DNA of 64,000 nucleotides, from contig NW_023503501.1 in NCBI RefSeq assembly GCF_014529535.1, positions 7,332,504 through 7,396,503 of the forward strand, read 5' to 3'. Made by a program: the position numbers and the translations under genes. The notes under the pieces are model-generated. The model was not told the DNA's origin, did not search any database, and saw only the letters and a program-made list of their open reading frames with translations. Positions 22,774-36,613 of this stretch are shown here, in pieces; within the stretch, counting starts at the first letter, position 1, and every line of letters starts with the position of its first letter. This stretch comes from Bradysia coprophila (lineage: Eukaryota > Arthropoda > Insecta > Diptera > Sciaridae).

Positions 22774-23729
22774 ATGAATAATCCTGACGCATACAAAAAT
22801 ACGAAAGCTTTACGTGACGACAACCATGCACAGCTTATTGAAGAATTCACTCCCAAATTCAACTGGCGCTCAGATGGCAGAGATTCTGTGCTGGATATCG
22901 GATGTGCGGGTATGGTATCTTGTATGGTAGTTCAATCTCGAGGTAATAATTTGTCGTAAATTCTTAGGTGGTAATGTTACATCTGGTCTTATTTTACCTA
23001 AATTACCTTCGACCTTTTCGCAATTGATCGGTGTCGATATTAATGACAACATGGTTGACTACGCGACGAAAAATAATCAAATTCCGAAAGTATCGTTCAA
23101 GAAACTGGATATCGGAGCTGACATCAGCGAGTTCATGCATGAATATGGTCCATTCGATCATATCATTTCGTTGTTCTGCTTTCATTTGGTACCCGATCAA
23201 AAGCTAGCAATACAAAATGTGTATAATCTGCTTGGGACGAATGGTAGTTGTTTTATACACTTCCTGTGTGAATATGACGGTTTCGATGTGTACAAGAAGA
23301 CGTACCCAAAATGGTCTGAATATATGGTGGACATTGATGATTTTATATCACCGTACCACCGTAGAATAGACCCAGTGAATATGATAAGGAAACATTTAAA
23401 AAATGCTGGATTCAGTAGGTACACCGTGGAGGAAAGACGGAAATGGATCGCTTATCACGATGTTCAATCGTTTAAAGGTAAAGTTCGTGTTAACCAATCA
23501 AAACTTTATTGATACAACATCCATTCCGTTTCAAGGTGCATTCGCACCAGTCATTCCTTTCTTCAGCCGAATACCAGTGGAAAGACAGGAAGAATATCTT
23601 GACGAATATGTCAAGTTCTCATTGGACGTTAAACCAGATCCATTGGCGGAAGTGCAAAATTTCAAGGCTGGGCAAGATGTGAACATATTTGTTGCATATA
23701 GAACCGTGGTGGCATTCGCACAAAAATAA
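22774..23729 (+). CDS. Juvenile hormone acid methyltransferase-like enzyme, copy 2
   Basis: Exons 22774-22909, 22968-23477 and 23536-23729 give 279 residues with intron positions, phases and lengths identical to copy 1. All SAM-binding features of copy 1 are preserved (LDIGCAGGN, GVDINDN, FDHIISLFCFH). I count 16 replacements: D2N, one just before GVDIN, seven within about 25 residues after LLGTNG, and seven in the last exon. No stops or frameshifts are present, so this copy is probably functional. The AATAAA overlaps the stop as in copy 1. Upstream sequence diverges from copy 1 because of insertions around 21.5-22.2 kb, so expression may differ. A carboxyl-methyl acceptor is likely but unproven. 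Confidence 0.85.
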
Positions 23730-23858
23730 AAAGATTATTGACGATTGTGTTCTGATTCTGGGAGTTGGTGTGGTTTTGATTATACAAAAATTTCGTTTAA
23801 CAAATGACGATCCAGATTTTCATATTCTGCCTTTTTCCTAGATACGTGAAATACGAAA

Positions 23859-24768
23859 TCACAAACCGCAGCAATCCCAAATCAGAAAGCATGGTGTATT
23901 TCTAGTTGTTCAAGTTTTCTATTATGCTATCATTATACATTTCAAGGGAAATAAATGGGTCATAACTATCTCTATTCGTTCTTCCACCATTTGATTGAGT
24001 AATTTTGATTCTATAGATCAAAGGTAAAGATCGTTTATAGTAAATGTTGGTTTAAACTAATGAAGTAGAAGAATTTGTTTCAATCAATCGCATCTGTTTC
24101 GATCAAATGAAGTAATAGATTCAATAATAATAGTAATCCTGATGATTTGCTTGAAGTTCGCGAAATATATTTCGATAGCCAACGAGTTGGTATTTGGGTT
24201 CATTAACGTTTTACTGAATGGAAAAGGTTTCAGTCTATTACCTACATTTAAATTACAAAAACTTTAAGAAAATTAATAGTATATTACTTCCGAGGTTCCA
24301 AGTTGTGTATTTGATAAGTGGGGTGTGTATTCCCCACTTGTCAAATAACAACTTGGAACCTCGTAAGTACAATGCTTTACGTGATTAGGCAATGTTAATG
24401 AAAATGAAACATGCCGTAACACGTAAATTTATATAACTAAAAAATCAAAATCAGTCCGTTTTTGTGTTATAGTCCAAGTCATTCAACAAGGATTCGAATT
24501 AACATTGTATGTACAGTCGTTTTTAGCATATCTTATATAGCTTCAACCGTGAGATAACTCGACAGTTCAAGGACATGTTCCTGAGTGGATCAGGAAAGTG
24601 GTGACATTAAACTTTGCGTGTGGCTTCTTTCGAAGAGAGAATGTATTAAACTCCCAGCTGGACGTTTTAGAAACGACACACCCTATTTCGTGAAGACACT
24701 TATACGAGGTAGTTTAATTTCGTTAAATATTTTCATATCATTTTTTGAAGTTTTTAAAATGTATAAAG
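23859..24768. other. Region between methyltransferase copy 2 and the giant foldback
   Basis: A+T-rich. It contains the hairpin at 24283-24368 and a short open stretch near 24585-24710 that ends at a possible GTAGTT donor. That stretch has no recognisable domain, no partner exon and no ATG start, so it is not called a gene. Confidence 0.4.
24283..24368. repeat. Compact hairpin with almost no loop
   Basis: CGAGGTTCCAAGTTGTGTAT and its inverted copy meet around GTGGGGTGTGTATTCCCCAC, giving arms of about 35-40 bp. It could extrude as a cruciform. Confidence 0.65.
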
Positions 24769-27577
24769 TTAGTAGAGGTCCTTAGCATAAAAATAGTTCA
24801 CTTTATAGTAGAATGGTGCGCTTTGGACCAGTGATTAATATTGGTAGCCTGAGTCCAAAAAGATTAACACCCCTCAAAAAACCCCACCCCACCACTCACA
24901 ACCCCTCACCAACGATTTTACTGTAAGGGTCACTTCAATGAATTATTGTGAAGCGTCTGTCAATGCTAGACTGTCGATATGGGGCTTAAACGAAAGGTAA
25001 GGGTTCATACTTTTTTTATATGGTAAAACGCTTTTCAATTTCTCCATTTTCCTCATCAATTTTCCGAGTTTTCCATGAAAATCTATGAAATCTCAAATAT
25101 GAAGGGTAGTGAATACGTTAAAAAAAAATTGTGTCTGTATCTTTCTGCAATTTGGTTATCCAATGACTTCCTCGCTAATTTGACGAAAAAAATTTAAATA
25201 ATGTGCCATAGACTAGGAGATACGCTCAGTTTTCCACCACCAGAAAATTTCATTGAAATACTTTTTTACATAGAACTGATTAAATATACGAGCAATGTCA
25301 TTGAATTTGCGAGATTATCATAGGAGACTTTACTGACGCATTTATTGAACTCTATGAGAAACCCATACACCATTAACATCAGATCACCCACCACCCACTC
25401 CTCCACTATTGAACAAATTGTAGAAAAATTTTAAAACAGAAAGCAGACTATTTATGAACTTACGAATTTACGCTGTAAATGTTTGGAATATTGCCTGCAA
25501 TACCTTTTTCAAGGTGACAGTGGAAATAATTAAGAGTAAGTACGTAAAATACTACATTTTCAAATAAATATCGTTGTACAGTTACGCTGCAAAAATGGTG
25601 CAGAGGCAGTTTCTGTCTACGTAATAAAAATGATTCAAATGTCCCACATTCAGCAATTCTTCACTCACATTCCACATTATGTGGTTTAATTATTTGGATA
25701 TCTTTTATGAATCAATTATATTACGATGATTTTTGATCGATTCACACAGATCTTGTGATCCATTGTACTACCCTGTCATCATAAAAATTTTGTATCCGTT
25801 GGACATTGGATAGTGAGATTATCGAGTTTTTTATCAAAAGCAGTTAAGTCCATCATTCTCTTAACTCTTCTAACGTTGGAAGAGGAAATATAGTTGTCTC
25901 TTTCTGTCTCACGTTCTATATGAAAATGGTAGATGCTTGAAGATGATTATCGCGAAATAGACCGCCATAGCCGCATCAGACCAATAAACAAAACCAGCCG
26001 TGGAGATGATTCCATCAAACTTTCTAGGAACGAAATAATCTCCTAACATCTCCAAACATCTGGTGTACCACTAGTAACCACACTCTTCATTTCATCTCCA
26101 ACTAACACCATTGCCTTACTCCAGGAGAGCAAATAGGTGCGTATGACTAGCTAATTTCTAGGACCTACAGACGCACCTCGCAGTCCTATGGAGATGGCTG
26201 ACGTCTTAGGTCTTCGCTAATGATAGCTGATAAGACAACATTATTGCTCTGATCACTGTCCCTATCATATGATTGAAACATTTAGTCCAGGCTTATATTT
26301 CACAAAACTAGCCTGTTCGAACGTCACGTTTCTTTGCATTGAATCAACATAACAGCCGAGGCCGGGCACAAAAGCCACTGGCGAACTAGCCACCTTCGAG
26401 ACCATGATCTTCGGTGCCAAAAATAAGTGACAGCGTGTCCAGATATTGTTTTTTCTGACGTATTTGTTATCGTAATATCATAATGTAGATACATTTATTA
26501 CGGTATCAGACGAGTATTTTTGATGGTAGAGCAAATCAGATAGTTTCGAGCTTCTCAATGGTAATGTTCCAATAAATCAGTTGTAAATAAAATAAAGAGA
26601 ATGTAGTGCTACCAGAAGCTTCATTCATAAACGATATCCAAATAATTAAACCACATAATATGGAATGTGAGTGAAGAATTGCTGAATGTGGGACATTTGA
26701 ATCATTTTTATAACGTAGACAGAAACTGCCTCTGCACCATTTTTGCAGCGTAACTGTACAACGATATTTATTTGAAAATGTAGTATTTTACGTACTTACT
26801 CTTAATTATTTCCACTGTCACCTTGAAAAAGGTATTGCAGGCAATATTCCAAACATTTACAGCGTAAATTCGTAAGTTCAAAAATAGTCTGCTTTCTATT
26901 TTAAAATTTTTCTACAATTTGTTCAATAGTGGAGGAGTGGGTGGTGGGTGATCTGATGTTAATGGTGTATGGGTTTCTCCTAGAGTTCAATAAATGCGTC
27001 AGTAAAGTCTCCTATGATAATCTAGCAAATTCAATGACATTGCTCGTATATTTAATCAGTTCTATGTAAAAAAGTATTTCAATGAAATTTTCTGGTGGTG
27101 GAAAACTGAGCGTATCTCCTAGTCTATGGCACATTATTTAAATTTTTTTCGTCAAATTAGCGAAGAAGTCATTGGATAACCAAATTGCAGAAGGATACAG
27201 ACACAATTTTTTTTTAACGTATTCACTACCCTTCATATTTGAGATTTCATAGATTTTCATGGAAAACTCGGAAAATTGATGAGGAAAATGGAGAAATTGA
27301 AAAGCGTTTTACCATATAAAAAAAGTATGAACCCTTACCTTTCGTTTAAGCCCCATATCGACAGTCTAGCATTGACAGACGCTTCACAATAATTCATTGA
27401 AGTGACCCTTACAGTAAAATCGTTGGTGAGGGGTTGTGAGTGGTGGGGTGGGGTTTTTTGAGGGGTGTTAATCTTTTTGGACTCAGGCTACCAATATTAA
27501 TCACTGGTCCAAAGCGCACCATTCTACTATAAAGTGAACTATTTTTATGACTTTTGTTGTACAAGGACCTCTACTAA
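24769..27577. mobile_element. 2.8-kb foldback element with arms of about 0.93 kb
   Basis: The left arm (24769-25712) and right arm (26623-27577) are near-identical inverted copies. They start TTAGTAGAGGTCCTT on the outside and end at TTTATGAAT on the inside, around a unique spacer of about 910 bp. The right arm has an extra 12 bases or so near its outer end. Neither arms nor spacer contain a frame of 60 codons, so there is no transposase. No clear target duplication was seen. Confidence 0.8.
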
Positions 27578-27648
27578 GTTGTGCGAAATTAGGAGAGGCA
27601 CGGGTACCTAGCTAAAATTGTAGCATACATTTGCGTGCCTCGTATTTC

Positions 27649-28119
27649 ATTTTTGATGATATCTTTTCGTCAGAATCCTTTTCGATAAATGTACGACCGC
27701 TATAACGACCACGAGTGTGGTAGCTTTAAATAAAAATTCACCCCATAAGTGCGCTTCAGAATTTGAATTTTCGATGAACCAATGAACTAAAAAATTAATT
27801 TCAACGCATTCTCATATGAAAATAAAGCGAGTTGACCAAACGCAACGCAGCCTTCGATTTGGTTGTTGGGCGTTTCATTTTGAATTTGCAGCGTGCAGCG
27901 AATTTATGGTGTGAATTAATTTCGGTTGTAGTCGTTTGACCGGCTCGGAGAAACGTGAGCAGTTTAACGAAATTTTCATAGATTGCTCATGTTTCTCAGG
28001 GCTGGTCAAAGTGCTGCAACCAAAACTAATTTTTATTTAAAGCAACCACATTCGTGGTAGTTATTGCGGTTGTACATTTTTGAAAAAGGATTCTAGGAGA
28101 AAGATATCATCAAAAGTAA
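27649..28119. repeat. Nested inverted repeat
   Basis: Outer arms 27649-27742 and 28027-28119 share GATGATATCTTT, then GAATCCTTTT, ATGTACGACCGC and ACCACGA. Inner arms (GGCTCGGAGAAACGTGAGCA and its partner) lie around 27940-28010. A related one-sided segment is at 39850-39960 (GTAGCATACATTTG, ATGTACGACCAC). Confidence 0.6.
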
Positions 28120-31014
28120 ACTGAAATTCAGTTTAAAAAAAACGCCTAAATATATGCTTTTCTGCAAAGCACCGGTGGCCGGTTCCTTTTAAAGTAAAAT
28201 TCGTCGTCGAAAAAAAAACCACAAAATTAAATCAATTAGGAGTCAACTTCCCAGGTTGCAGGTGACTGCTATTTAGTCAAATAATATTATTTTTCATGGC
28301 AAATTTCTGATGCCTGCTCAAAATAAATGTAATCCAAATAATTATTATGTGACATCCACTTTTGACAATATCAAAAGAAAAACCCACCGGCCGTTCATAA
28401 TTTATATCAAACATAAATATTTGCATACCTAATTATTATGAATGTCCATTAAAGTATGTCATAATGTCAGTGTATATATTGTCTTAATTGCATTAATACG
28501 CTGATGAGCAGAGTGCAATTTTTTGTAAGAAAACAAAATCGGTTTTATATTAAGCAGGTGAAATTCGGTGAATTCTACTGAATTGACCAGATAAATGGAA
28601 AAAATTCAATTTTCTCAAAAGTTTAATGGAATTATGAGAGATATTTAATTAGAGAGCCTATCTCTTTAACCCATAACGCTGTTCAAAAAAAAAAATTAAA
28701 TTAAGGAAGCCGACTAAAATGATTGTGCGAGAGAACCATCAGCCATTGTAAATATAATTTATTATGTATATGCACTCCGCTTAAATCGGAAACTCCGCTC
28801 AATTGGTGTCAAATAAAGGTACAGGCACAGAAATCTGACAACCAACAATTTTTCTTTATCCTACCCTTTTTTGGTCTACAATTCAGATTCTCTATTTCAG
28901 CATTTCTAATTCACTTACGAACTGCAAATAAATTGAAAGTAGCTTCATCGAACAGAACGGCACAATTAATCTCAATGATCAAATACTAAAGGTGTGGCAA
29001 CACTGCACACATCAGTAACCGCCCGAATTGATCACAATCGTTTAGTTTGACATTTTCTAGAACTTTCTATTCATCGTTTCTGTCTGTACATAAAATCGAT
29101 GTATTTAATAAACAAATCAGATCAATCTGAGCTCTCATAGAGTTCAGATATCATTACAACACATTCCCATAAAGGTTTTCATGAAAGAAATAAAACGCCT
29201 TTTAAATTGTACCAAAAGTTTTTATTTTGCAACTACTTAAATTTCGATCAACTGTGTGACCATTATCAAGTTGATGTCTCCTCAAAACTAAGATTTACAT
29301 TCAATCTTTCTTCCTATACATTCATTGACAAAAAAGGGAAACTAATCGAACAATCTTGACTAGAAAAACAAAGCATCACATTTCTTATTCACTGAAATCG
29401 AAAGCACTCGCAAATTCTCCTAACAATCATACTGACTATACATACAAGAACATTCTCGTTCACCAAGCTTTCTGTCTCTTTCTCCTTCACTTGATCGACT
29501 AAGCCCGCAACAACGATGATGCTCATATTTTGATTCATCAGCTTTTTGTTTCTTTTCTGTGCTTGTTGATATAAACCGCCTCAATGTAGTCTATTTTACT
29601 GGCTGTCTATTTCATAGTTGGCAGTTTCCACGCTCAGTGAGAATTAACAATTTGTACTAACACACATAGGGACAGTAGTACTAGTGTTAAAAATATACAT
29701 TCGTAGCACATTTTTTTTTGTTACCGGTATTTTACAGAAATTTGTAGCGGATTTTTGGTTTCTACCGGTATTTGGCGTCATTAATCTTTTGTTTTCAATG
29801 TAAAATAGCGCACAAAGTGCTATTTGGATACCAATTTGATGTAACCAATTTAACTTTAGTAGCGTTTGGTTCAAAAACTTTCTGCCTATCGGTATGACAT
29901 TTTAGATTTTTTTACTAATGAAACGTTCGGAACGGTGACATTTTTAATTATTTTATAATTATTTCACAATCAAATTTAACTTAAAACGTGATTAAAATGA
30001 AGTTTTACCCTTCTTGTTATTTTTAAATGAAGTAATGGTTAAAATTTTATTGTGAAACTATAAGAAAACACCTTTGCCGTCGATGACTGCATACAACTTT
30101 TCTCACTTTAGAAACGTTCGGAACGACGCTTGATTTGGGTATACTTGGCAGATTTTTCATAACACTTTATTATTTTTTGGTCTGAATATGAAGATTCATC
30201 TTTATTTATCATTTAGAAACAGTTTTTAAATCATTTCCAATGTTTAAAATATCTTTATTTTGCATTGAAAAAATACCATGCACGAAAATGTTACAAAAGA
30301 ACATGCCAGTTACATTTTAACAGAAGTAAATTGCTTAATCTATTTATTTTGTAAATTCCTGACCTGTGATGTTTATCCACTACGATGTACTATTTCCAAA
30401 TTTTGTTTTTTGTACAGAGGTCTGAGTTCCTTTCTTGTTAATTCAGGGCAGTAATCCATGCTAATCCGTTTTGTCTTGTTGTCTTCATTTTCTAATCCGT
30501 AGAAAGTAGAGTAATTCAGCAATTCCTTTTTTCGTTCATGCTTCCGTGTTATTCTTTCGATAGATTCCTTTTTGAATCCGTTTTTTTGCCGATCCTGAGT
30601 ATTGTTTCTCTCTTTTTCTCGTATGCTTCATTTTTTAATGGTATTTCTTTGTAGATCATGTGCGTTACGAAAAAAAAAATAAAAATCTAGATTTTCATTT
30701 GTTAACCCTTAGGCAGCGTGTTGTTTTTAAAACAATAAAAAACCAACAAAATGAAATTTTTTGCACCAAAAAAACAACAAAATAAAAATTTTTCCCATGG
30801 AGTTACAGTATAACCGTTATACTAAATGGATTTTTCGCTAGAGTTCTAACGAAATCTTTGTGGAAACAACAATTCAGATCAGAAAATATGTCACATTTCA
30901 CTTTTCCGTGAGTGTATTGAAACGCAACGAAGAAACCAATTGAACCAATTGTCTGTTTTAAGTGTCGTATAAGGCTACTTTTTCACAGCAAAAATTTGTG
31001 TGAGAAAAGTTTTT
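28120..31014. other. Gene-free A+T-rich region
   Basis: No exon structure was recognised. Short frames here are no longer than expected by chance. A GAATTGACCAGATAAATGG block at 28577 matches 17703. Poly-T/A runs are common. Confidence 0.45.
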
Positions 31015-32277
31015 AGCCCCGTACGAAGTACGAAGGGGCTTATAGGATTACGATGCCGTGTGTAATTGATGGAATTCGAAGCAGACGGTAAGGGCAAAGT
31101 GTTTGCCTATGTTCATAGATGACGAATCCGCAATAAAAATTTGGGCCGTCTGTCCGTCTGTCCGTCACGTCGATATCTTGAGTAAATCAAATCCGATGTC
31201 TCCGAAAAAAAAAAAATTTCCCTGAAAGACAGTCAAAATAGTGAGGCTAAGTTCGAAGATGGGCATATTCGGGTCGGCCCTTCGTGAGTTAGGGCCACCT
31301 AAGTGATTTAAGGTCTTTTGGTGATATTTATGGCAAAATAAACGATGGAAATGTAAATGACACGGCAAATGATAGGTATTGTCAATACCAATCTAGGAAA
31401 AAAAAGTTTTTTAAAATCGGGTGAGTGGACCGTGAGTTAGGGCCTTAGAAGTGAAAAGCTACTAGGGCCCTATGCGTATTTTACATATAACTCGAGTAAA
31501 TTTCATATGTTTTTCGTAATTTTTGTTTCATTTGAAAGATAATCGAACACCGAATAGAATGTTGTTGAAAAAAAAAATAAATTTGGGTCCTTGGACTAAG
31601 GCCGCTACTAGGGCCCTATGTGTATTTTACATATAGCTCGAGCAAATTTCATCCGTTTTTCGTAATTTTTGTTTCATTTGGAAGGTAATCAAAGGCCGAA
31701 TAGAATGTTGTTGAAAAAAAATTAAATTTGGGTCCTCGGACTAAGGCCGCTACTAGGGCCCTATGTGTATTTTACATACAACTCGAGTAAATTTCATTCG
31801 TTTTTCGTAATTTTTGTGTCATTTGGAAGGTAATCGAACGCCGAATAGAAAGTTGTTGAAAAAAAAATTAAATTTGGGTCCTTGGACTAAGGCCACTACT
31901 AGGGCCCTATGTGTATTTTACATAGAACTCGAGTAAATTTCATTCGTTTTTCGTAATTTTTGTGTCATTTGGAAGGTAATCAAAGGCCGAATAGAATGTA
32001 GTTGAACAAAAATTAAATTTGGGTCCTCGGACTAAGGCCGCTACTAGGGCCCTATGTGTATTTTACATATAACTCGAGCAAATTTCATACGTTTTTCGTA
32101 TTTTTTGTTTCATTTGGAAGGTAATCAAAGGCCGAATAGAATGTAGTTGAACAAAAAAAAAATTGGATCCTCGGACTGAGGCCGATACTAGGCCTATGTG
32201 TATTTATACTCAATAAATTAAAATTTTAGGGCTATTTGAAAGTTTTGTTTTATTTGAAAGGAACGTCGTACGGGGCT
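31015..32277. mobile_element. Element with AGCCCCGTACGA ends and 145-bp tandem repeats
   Basis: The termini AGCCCCGTACGAAG and its inverse (CGTCGTACGGGGCT) bound about 1.26 kb. Near the left end there is a short tandem (GTCCGTCTGTCCGTCTGTCC). From 31459 to 32190 a unit of about 145 bp starting CTACTAGGGCCCTATG is repeated five times with few differences. No transposase frame. A further GTACGGGGCT end lies at 32424, suggesting an older neighbour. Confidence 0.65.
31459..32190. repeat. Five tandem 145-bp units
   Basis: Unit starts are at about 31459, 31605, 31750, 31895 and 32040. Each contains TACTAGGGCCCTATG, CTCGAG, GTTTTTCGTA and GAAGGTAAT blocks. High identity between units suggests recent expansion or homogenisation. 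Confidence 0.75.
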
Positions 32278-35200
32278 TCGTAATTGCGCTATGCGCAATT
32301 TCTAAGATGTACACATTACATAATAATTTTACTTTAACTACTTTAACCGGCGCATAGGCTTACGGTCAAAGTAGGGTGACAGACGCACTAGGGTCACGTA
32401 CGCAATAGATATACGGGTTTGTACGGGGCTCAGTCGCAGCAAACGCTCCGACTGTTCTGATGGCTCGTTTTGTACTGAAATCAAGTGAAATCAGAAACAC
32501 CAACGCACTTACCACTTACAGAAACACCGAACAAAAATTCTATTTTTCGATCGCATTTCTCATTAGCCTCCAATCACACCAATTTTTTTCTACATACACA
32601 CTCGGGCTACCTTTTTATGGGCTCTTCCAGAGCCCAAAAATAAAAGTTGTAGAAGAAATGCTTTTCGTATCACGCAATGTACTATACTATAGCAAACGGT
32701 ATAGATTTCAAATCGTGGCCTAATGAGAGACTGATATGCATATAAGCTCTTGGCATCTAAAACTACACGGAGTCTTTGGCAGCGCTTAAGCGAGCTTTAT
32801 TTTACTGTACTGTCGAAACCGAAGCGGAGAATACAGTTCACTTTGCCTCTCCGAACGAAACACAAGAAATGGATGCCAAAATGTGTAAGTAATTACATTT
32901 TTTTTATGAATTATTTTCGTTTATCTGCCTCTTAATATGATAAATGGGATATACAGAAACGTTTTGTGAATTCATAATGAAAAATTAAAAATTGTTTTAA
33001 ACGAACTTTAATTAATCAAAATTATTGGACGATGTAAATTACGCACAAAACAGATGGCATTATGGTCATGTGTGCTGTTTCCAGTAATTTTAGGTTAACA
33101 ATTTCGAATAAAGGATCGGTGTGTGAAAAGTAATTAATATAAAAAACCCGGCTCATAAGCAGTAAATTATTAACACCACTGATACCAGAGAGACAATTTA
33201 ACCGACATTGACAAAGCATGGCATTGAAGATGTAAATATGATCCGCCAAAAAACCCTTAAAGGGTAAATGTGACGTAAGTCCTTGTGTCTACTTACAAAA
33301 TAACTGATTTCGCCGAGGGTGACGCTTTCTGCGCCTGTACGCAAAAGTTTTATCAACAAAAACTTGACACAAAAAATTTTAGAAAGAAAAAACAATTTGC
33401 GTCACTAGTGGCCTGTTTACCTGTTTTTGGCGATTGATTTTAGGCAATTTCGCGGATTGTAGACCGAACGAAGTGAATTTTCGTGCAAAGGGAACAAAAC
33501 CCGAGAAAATTTGAAAAATTGTCCTCATTTTCGGGCCCGAAGCATGAAAATTACAATTTTCGTAGTTGGTGTAACGAAAATCTATAGAAACGTTTAGGAG
33601 TTGCTGGATCCACTTTTCCATTAGAACTAACTAACTAAGTAACTAACTAACTAACTAACGTAGGCGATTTCCATAATCTGAATATTCGAAATTTTGCTTA
33701 TTTTCATACAAACATCAATATTTCGAAGTTCAATATCTCGGCCAATTTTGAAACTGCAGTAACGTGTGATAGCTCGTTGAACTCGTATGGATTCCTAGAT
33801 TGCAGAAAATAAATTAAACTTTTTTGGTAGTGGACTTGCGTCACGCCTGTTAACTAACATGAGGGCATGATAATGCACTTAAATGGTGTGTAAACTCGAG
33901 ACAATATTTAGATAAACATTGAAAATTGTCGTTTTTTCTTTGCTTCAGAGTACCTCAGTTACCATCCGCTCCTAGTACAAGGACAAGATTTAAATCAAAG
34001 TACTGTACACGTTAAAAACGTTTATTGAAAAAGCCACGTCCAATCTAAATTGAATTCATAGTTCTTGTACAGATATCTGGAAATAACAGACCCATTAACT
34101 GTACAGGTCTGCAAAAATTATCCTGCAGAAAGTCTTATGCTCAAAACAAACGAGCCATTGGAAACGTGTTTTGGTCCTATTTTTCATGGCGAAATTTTCG
34201 AAACTGTCAAATGAAGTTAGAACTTTTTCTATTCAAAATCCCGACTGCTGCATCTGTCGATGAAAACTAGGACGTGCAAAAATTATGTTGCAAATTAAGT
34301 CTTTGATAAGCACTCAATGAATCGAGATGCCATCGGTTATATTGTCAGCGACCACAAAAATAAGTGATGAGTAACAGCATACCACTGTAGCTTCAAACAT
34401 CAGCACTCAAATGTGAGATGTCAAGTTTGGAGTTTATTTTAATTGCTTCTAAAGTCTACTAAATTGCATTGGATGTGTGATTTAACTCATACACAGAAAA
34501 AATGTCTCTGGTCTGCACGAAAGGATATTATGACTGTTATGAGTACAACAGTAGCCTTCATGCTTTTTCTATTATAGTGCCTGTGAGCTAGAGTGTTATG
34601 GTAACATAAGAAGTAGCAGTTTCGATTAGGATTAGTGATAAATGACTTAAGGTTAGTCTGTGGGAAGACCCCTCTGTTTCACGTCACTTACATGATACCT
34701 GCAAAAATATGAGTGCTTGTCTTCCCATTAAGCATTTACGCACGACATCGCACGCTCAATTCTTAACATAAAATTGTGACAAATTTATTGGACCGACCGA
34801 CTTACACATAATTCAAAAATTGTAGACATAATCAGCCACCAATGTGAGTGGCAAAAAGAGTTGTAATTTGAAAATTTCTTCGTAGCTGCGGGAAATTCGT
34901 ATTATAATTCCCCTTTAACAAGACGTTACCCATTTTTACGAGACATGTTATCCCTATGCATCGAACAGAAACTATAATTTCAGCTGCTTAAACCTGCTTA
35001 ACTCAATTATTGACCAAATAACTCAAAATAATTGTCCATAAAACATGTCATTAAAATTATCCATCAAACGTTTTGCGCGATCAATTTCATTATAAAGTGC
35101 AGCCACTTTTCTGTTTACGAATTAAATATGCGAATTTATCACCAAACTCGATCGATTCAAATATTCGGAATGAAACCGAAGAAAAAACGTACAAGAAAGA

Positions 35201-36613
35201 AGAAATAATATTCAACAGTTGTTTCTGATATGACGTTATACAGGTAACTGGTACAGGCTTTTATTTTTGATATACTTGACGGCCTATAAATTATACTCCA
35301 AATGCCATTGTGAAGTGCAGCTATAATTTCCGTTGTGTGTGAGCTAAATGCACACATTATACTGTTATACACTGCATTCGGTATTAATCGATCATCGTAA
35401 ATCAATTAAAATTATTGTTTTACTACAACAGAGCTTTGTGGCATGCGGTTTCATATGACTTCACAATCAATTGTTTTAAATGTTTACAATGTCGTGCAAA
35501 CGTTTTAGGTAGCTAGCATGTTTGTGCAGTTCATTAATCTAATTGAAGAAAATTATATAAATTGAAATCCGTTGAATATGGAAATAATCTTAAATTTAGC
35601 TATTTAGCTGCTTGTTACAGATAGAGTACGAATTGTATAATTGAATATGTCTTTGTCAGAAGTAGTTATAGTTTCTTTAGCTGATCCAAAAAAACCAAAT
35701 AGGCAATTTTTAAACTGACCCAGCAGTTTTATGAATCAGTTCGCTTTTTTAGTTTTGTCATCAGAAATAGATAGATATCGAACATTGAAACTTTCAATTC
35801 GAAATTCGACTCAGTTCGTAATATGAGACACATCGACATTATGTACAGTGACTACATATCCGTTGCAATTGAATAATTGTTGAAAAAAATATGTGGTTTT
35901 AGTAATTAGAGACCTGGTCCTTAGGTACTGACCACATTTTCTTGAATATGAAAAGTAACGCATTCCTATTGATTATTCAGCGTGTGGCGTAGTAGTACGT
36001 TAACGTTGTTGGATTTTTTGTAGAACGTTAATACCGTGTAGATATTTCACACATACTCGGAAGAAATTTAGCCAAACCTTAACCGAAATGAATGTCAAGT
36101 CTTACAACCTGAGAAAATGCGGCTAATGTTGAATTTAAACTCGCGTATTGAATAAAATCATAAATCAACGTCGTTTCGCCCATGGTGGATTTTATGCCGT
36201 CGTCGCTACAAATCCGGCAAACTACGAATGTCCATACAATATTGTAGCGCAATTTGAGTTCAGTTGAAATTGTTTGTTGAAAAGCAATTTGAGTTTAGTT
36301 ACTGATAGTAGTCATGTTCTTTTTTTGCGATACGGCCAAAGTCAAATAATGGCGATCGGCATAATCTCCCCACATACATTCTTCGATTCACTGCACTGAT
36401 TTAATCAATGTGACGCCAGTCGTCAAATGATCGTTGGGACTGTGTGCTTTTTGCTGCATTTTATAATGGAAAATGAGATTGTTCTAAAATTTTGTTTGAA
36501 AATCACATCAGAACGCATAACTGCCCCAGTGGTTGGTCTAACCTCCTAATTTAAGACCTTGGACTTAACAAGTGGGAATCTGGAATGTTATAATAGCTTT
36601 CAATTCAGTAAGC
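32278..36613. other. Gene-free A+T-rich region
   Basis: No supportable gene. A TAAC microsatellite lies at about 33627-33658. A segment at 33431-33475 (TTTTAGGCAATTTCGCGGAT) recurs in the hairpin at 51815. A short frame at 33379-33621 lies over this repeat and is not taken as coding. Confidence 0.45.

Larger units (their letters stand above)
18827..23858 (+). repeat. Segmental duplication, unit B
   Basis: Second copy of the block at 12918-17050. It is longer because of at least two element insertions (19232-19962 and 21850-22197) and probably a third (21503-21693). It has also lost the left half of the 14134 palindrome. Confidence 0.85.

Noticed and set aside
24585-24785. Possible isolated exon ending at a GTAGTT donor
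   Set aside because: No ATG, an upstream stop in frame, no partner exon and no recognised domain.
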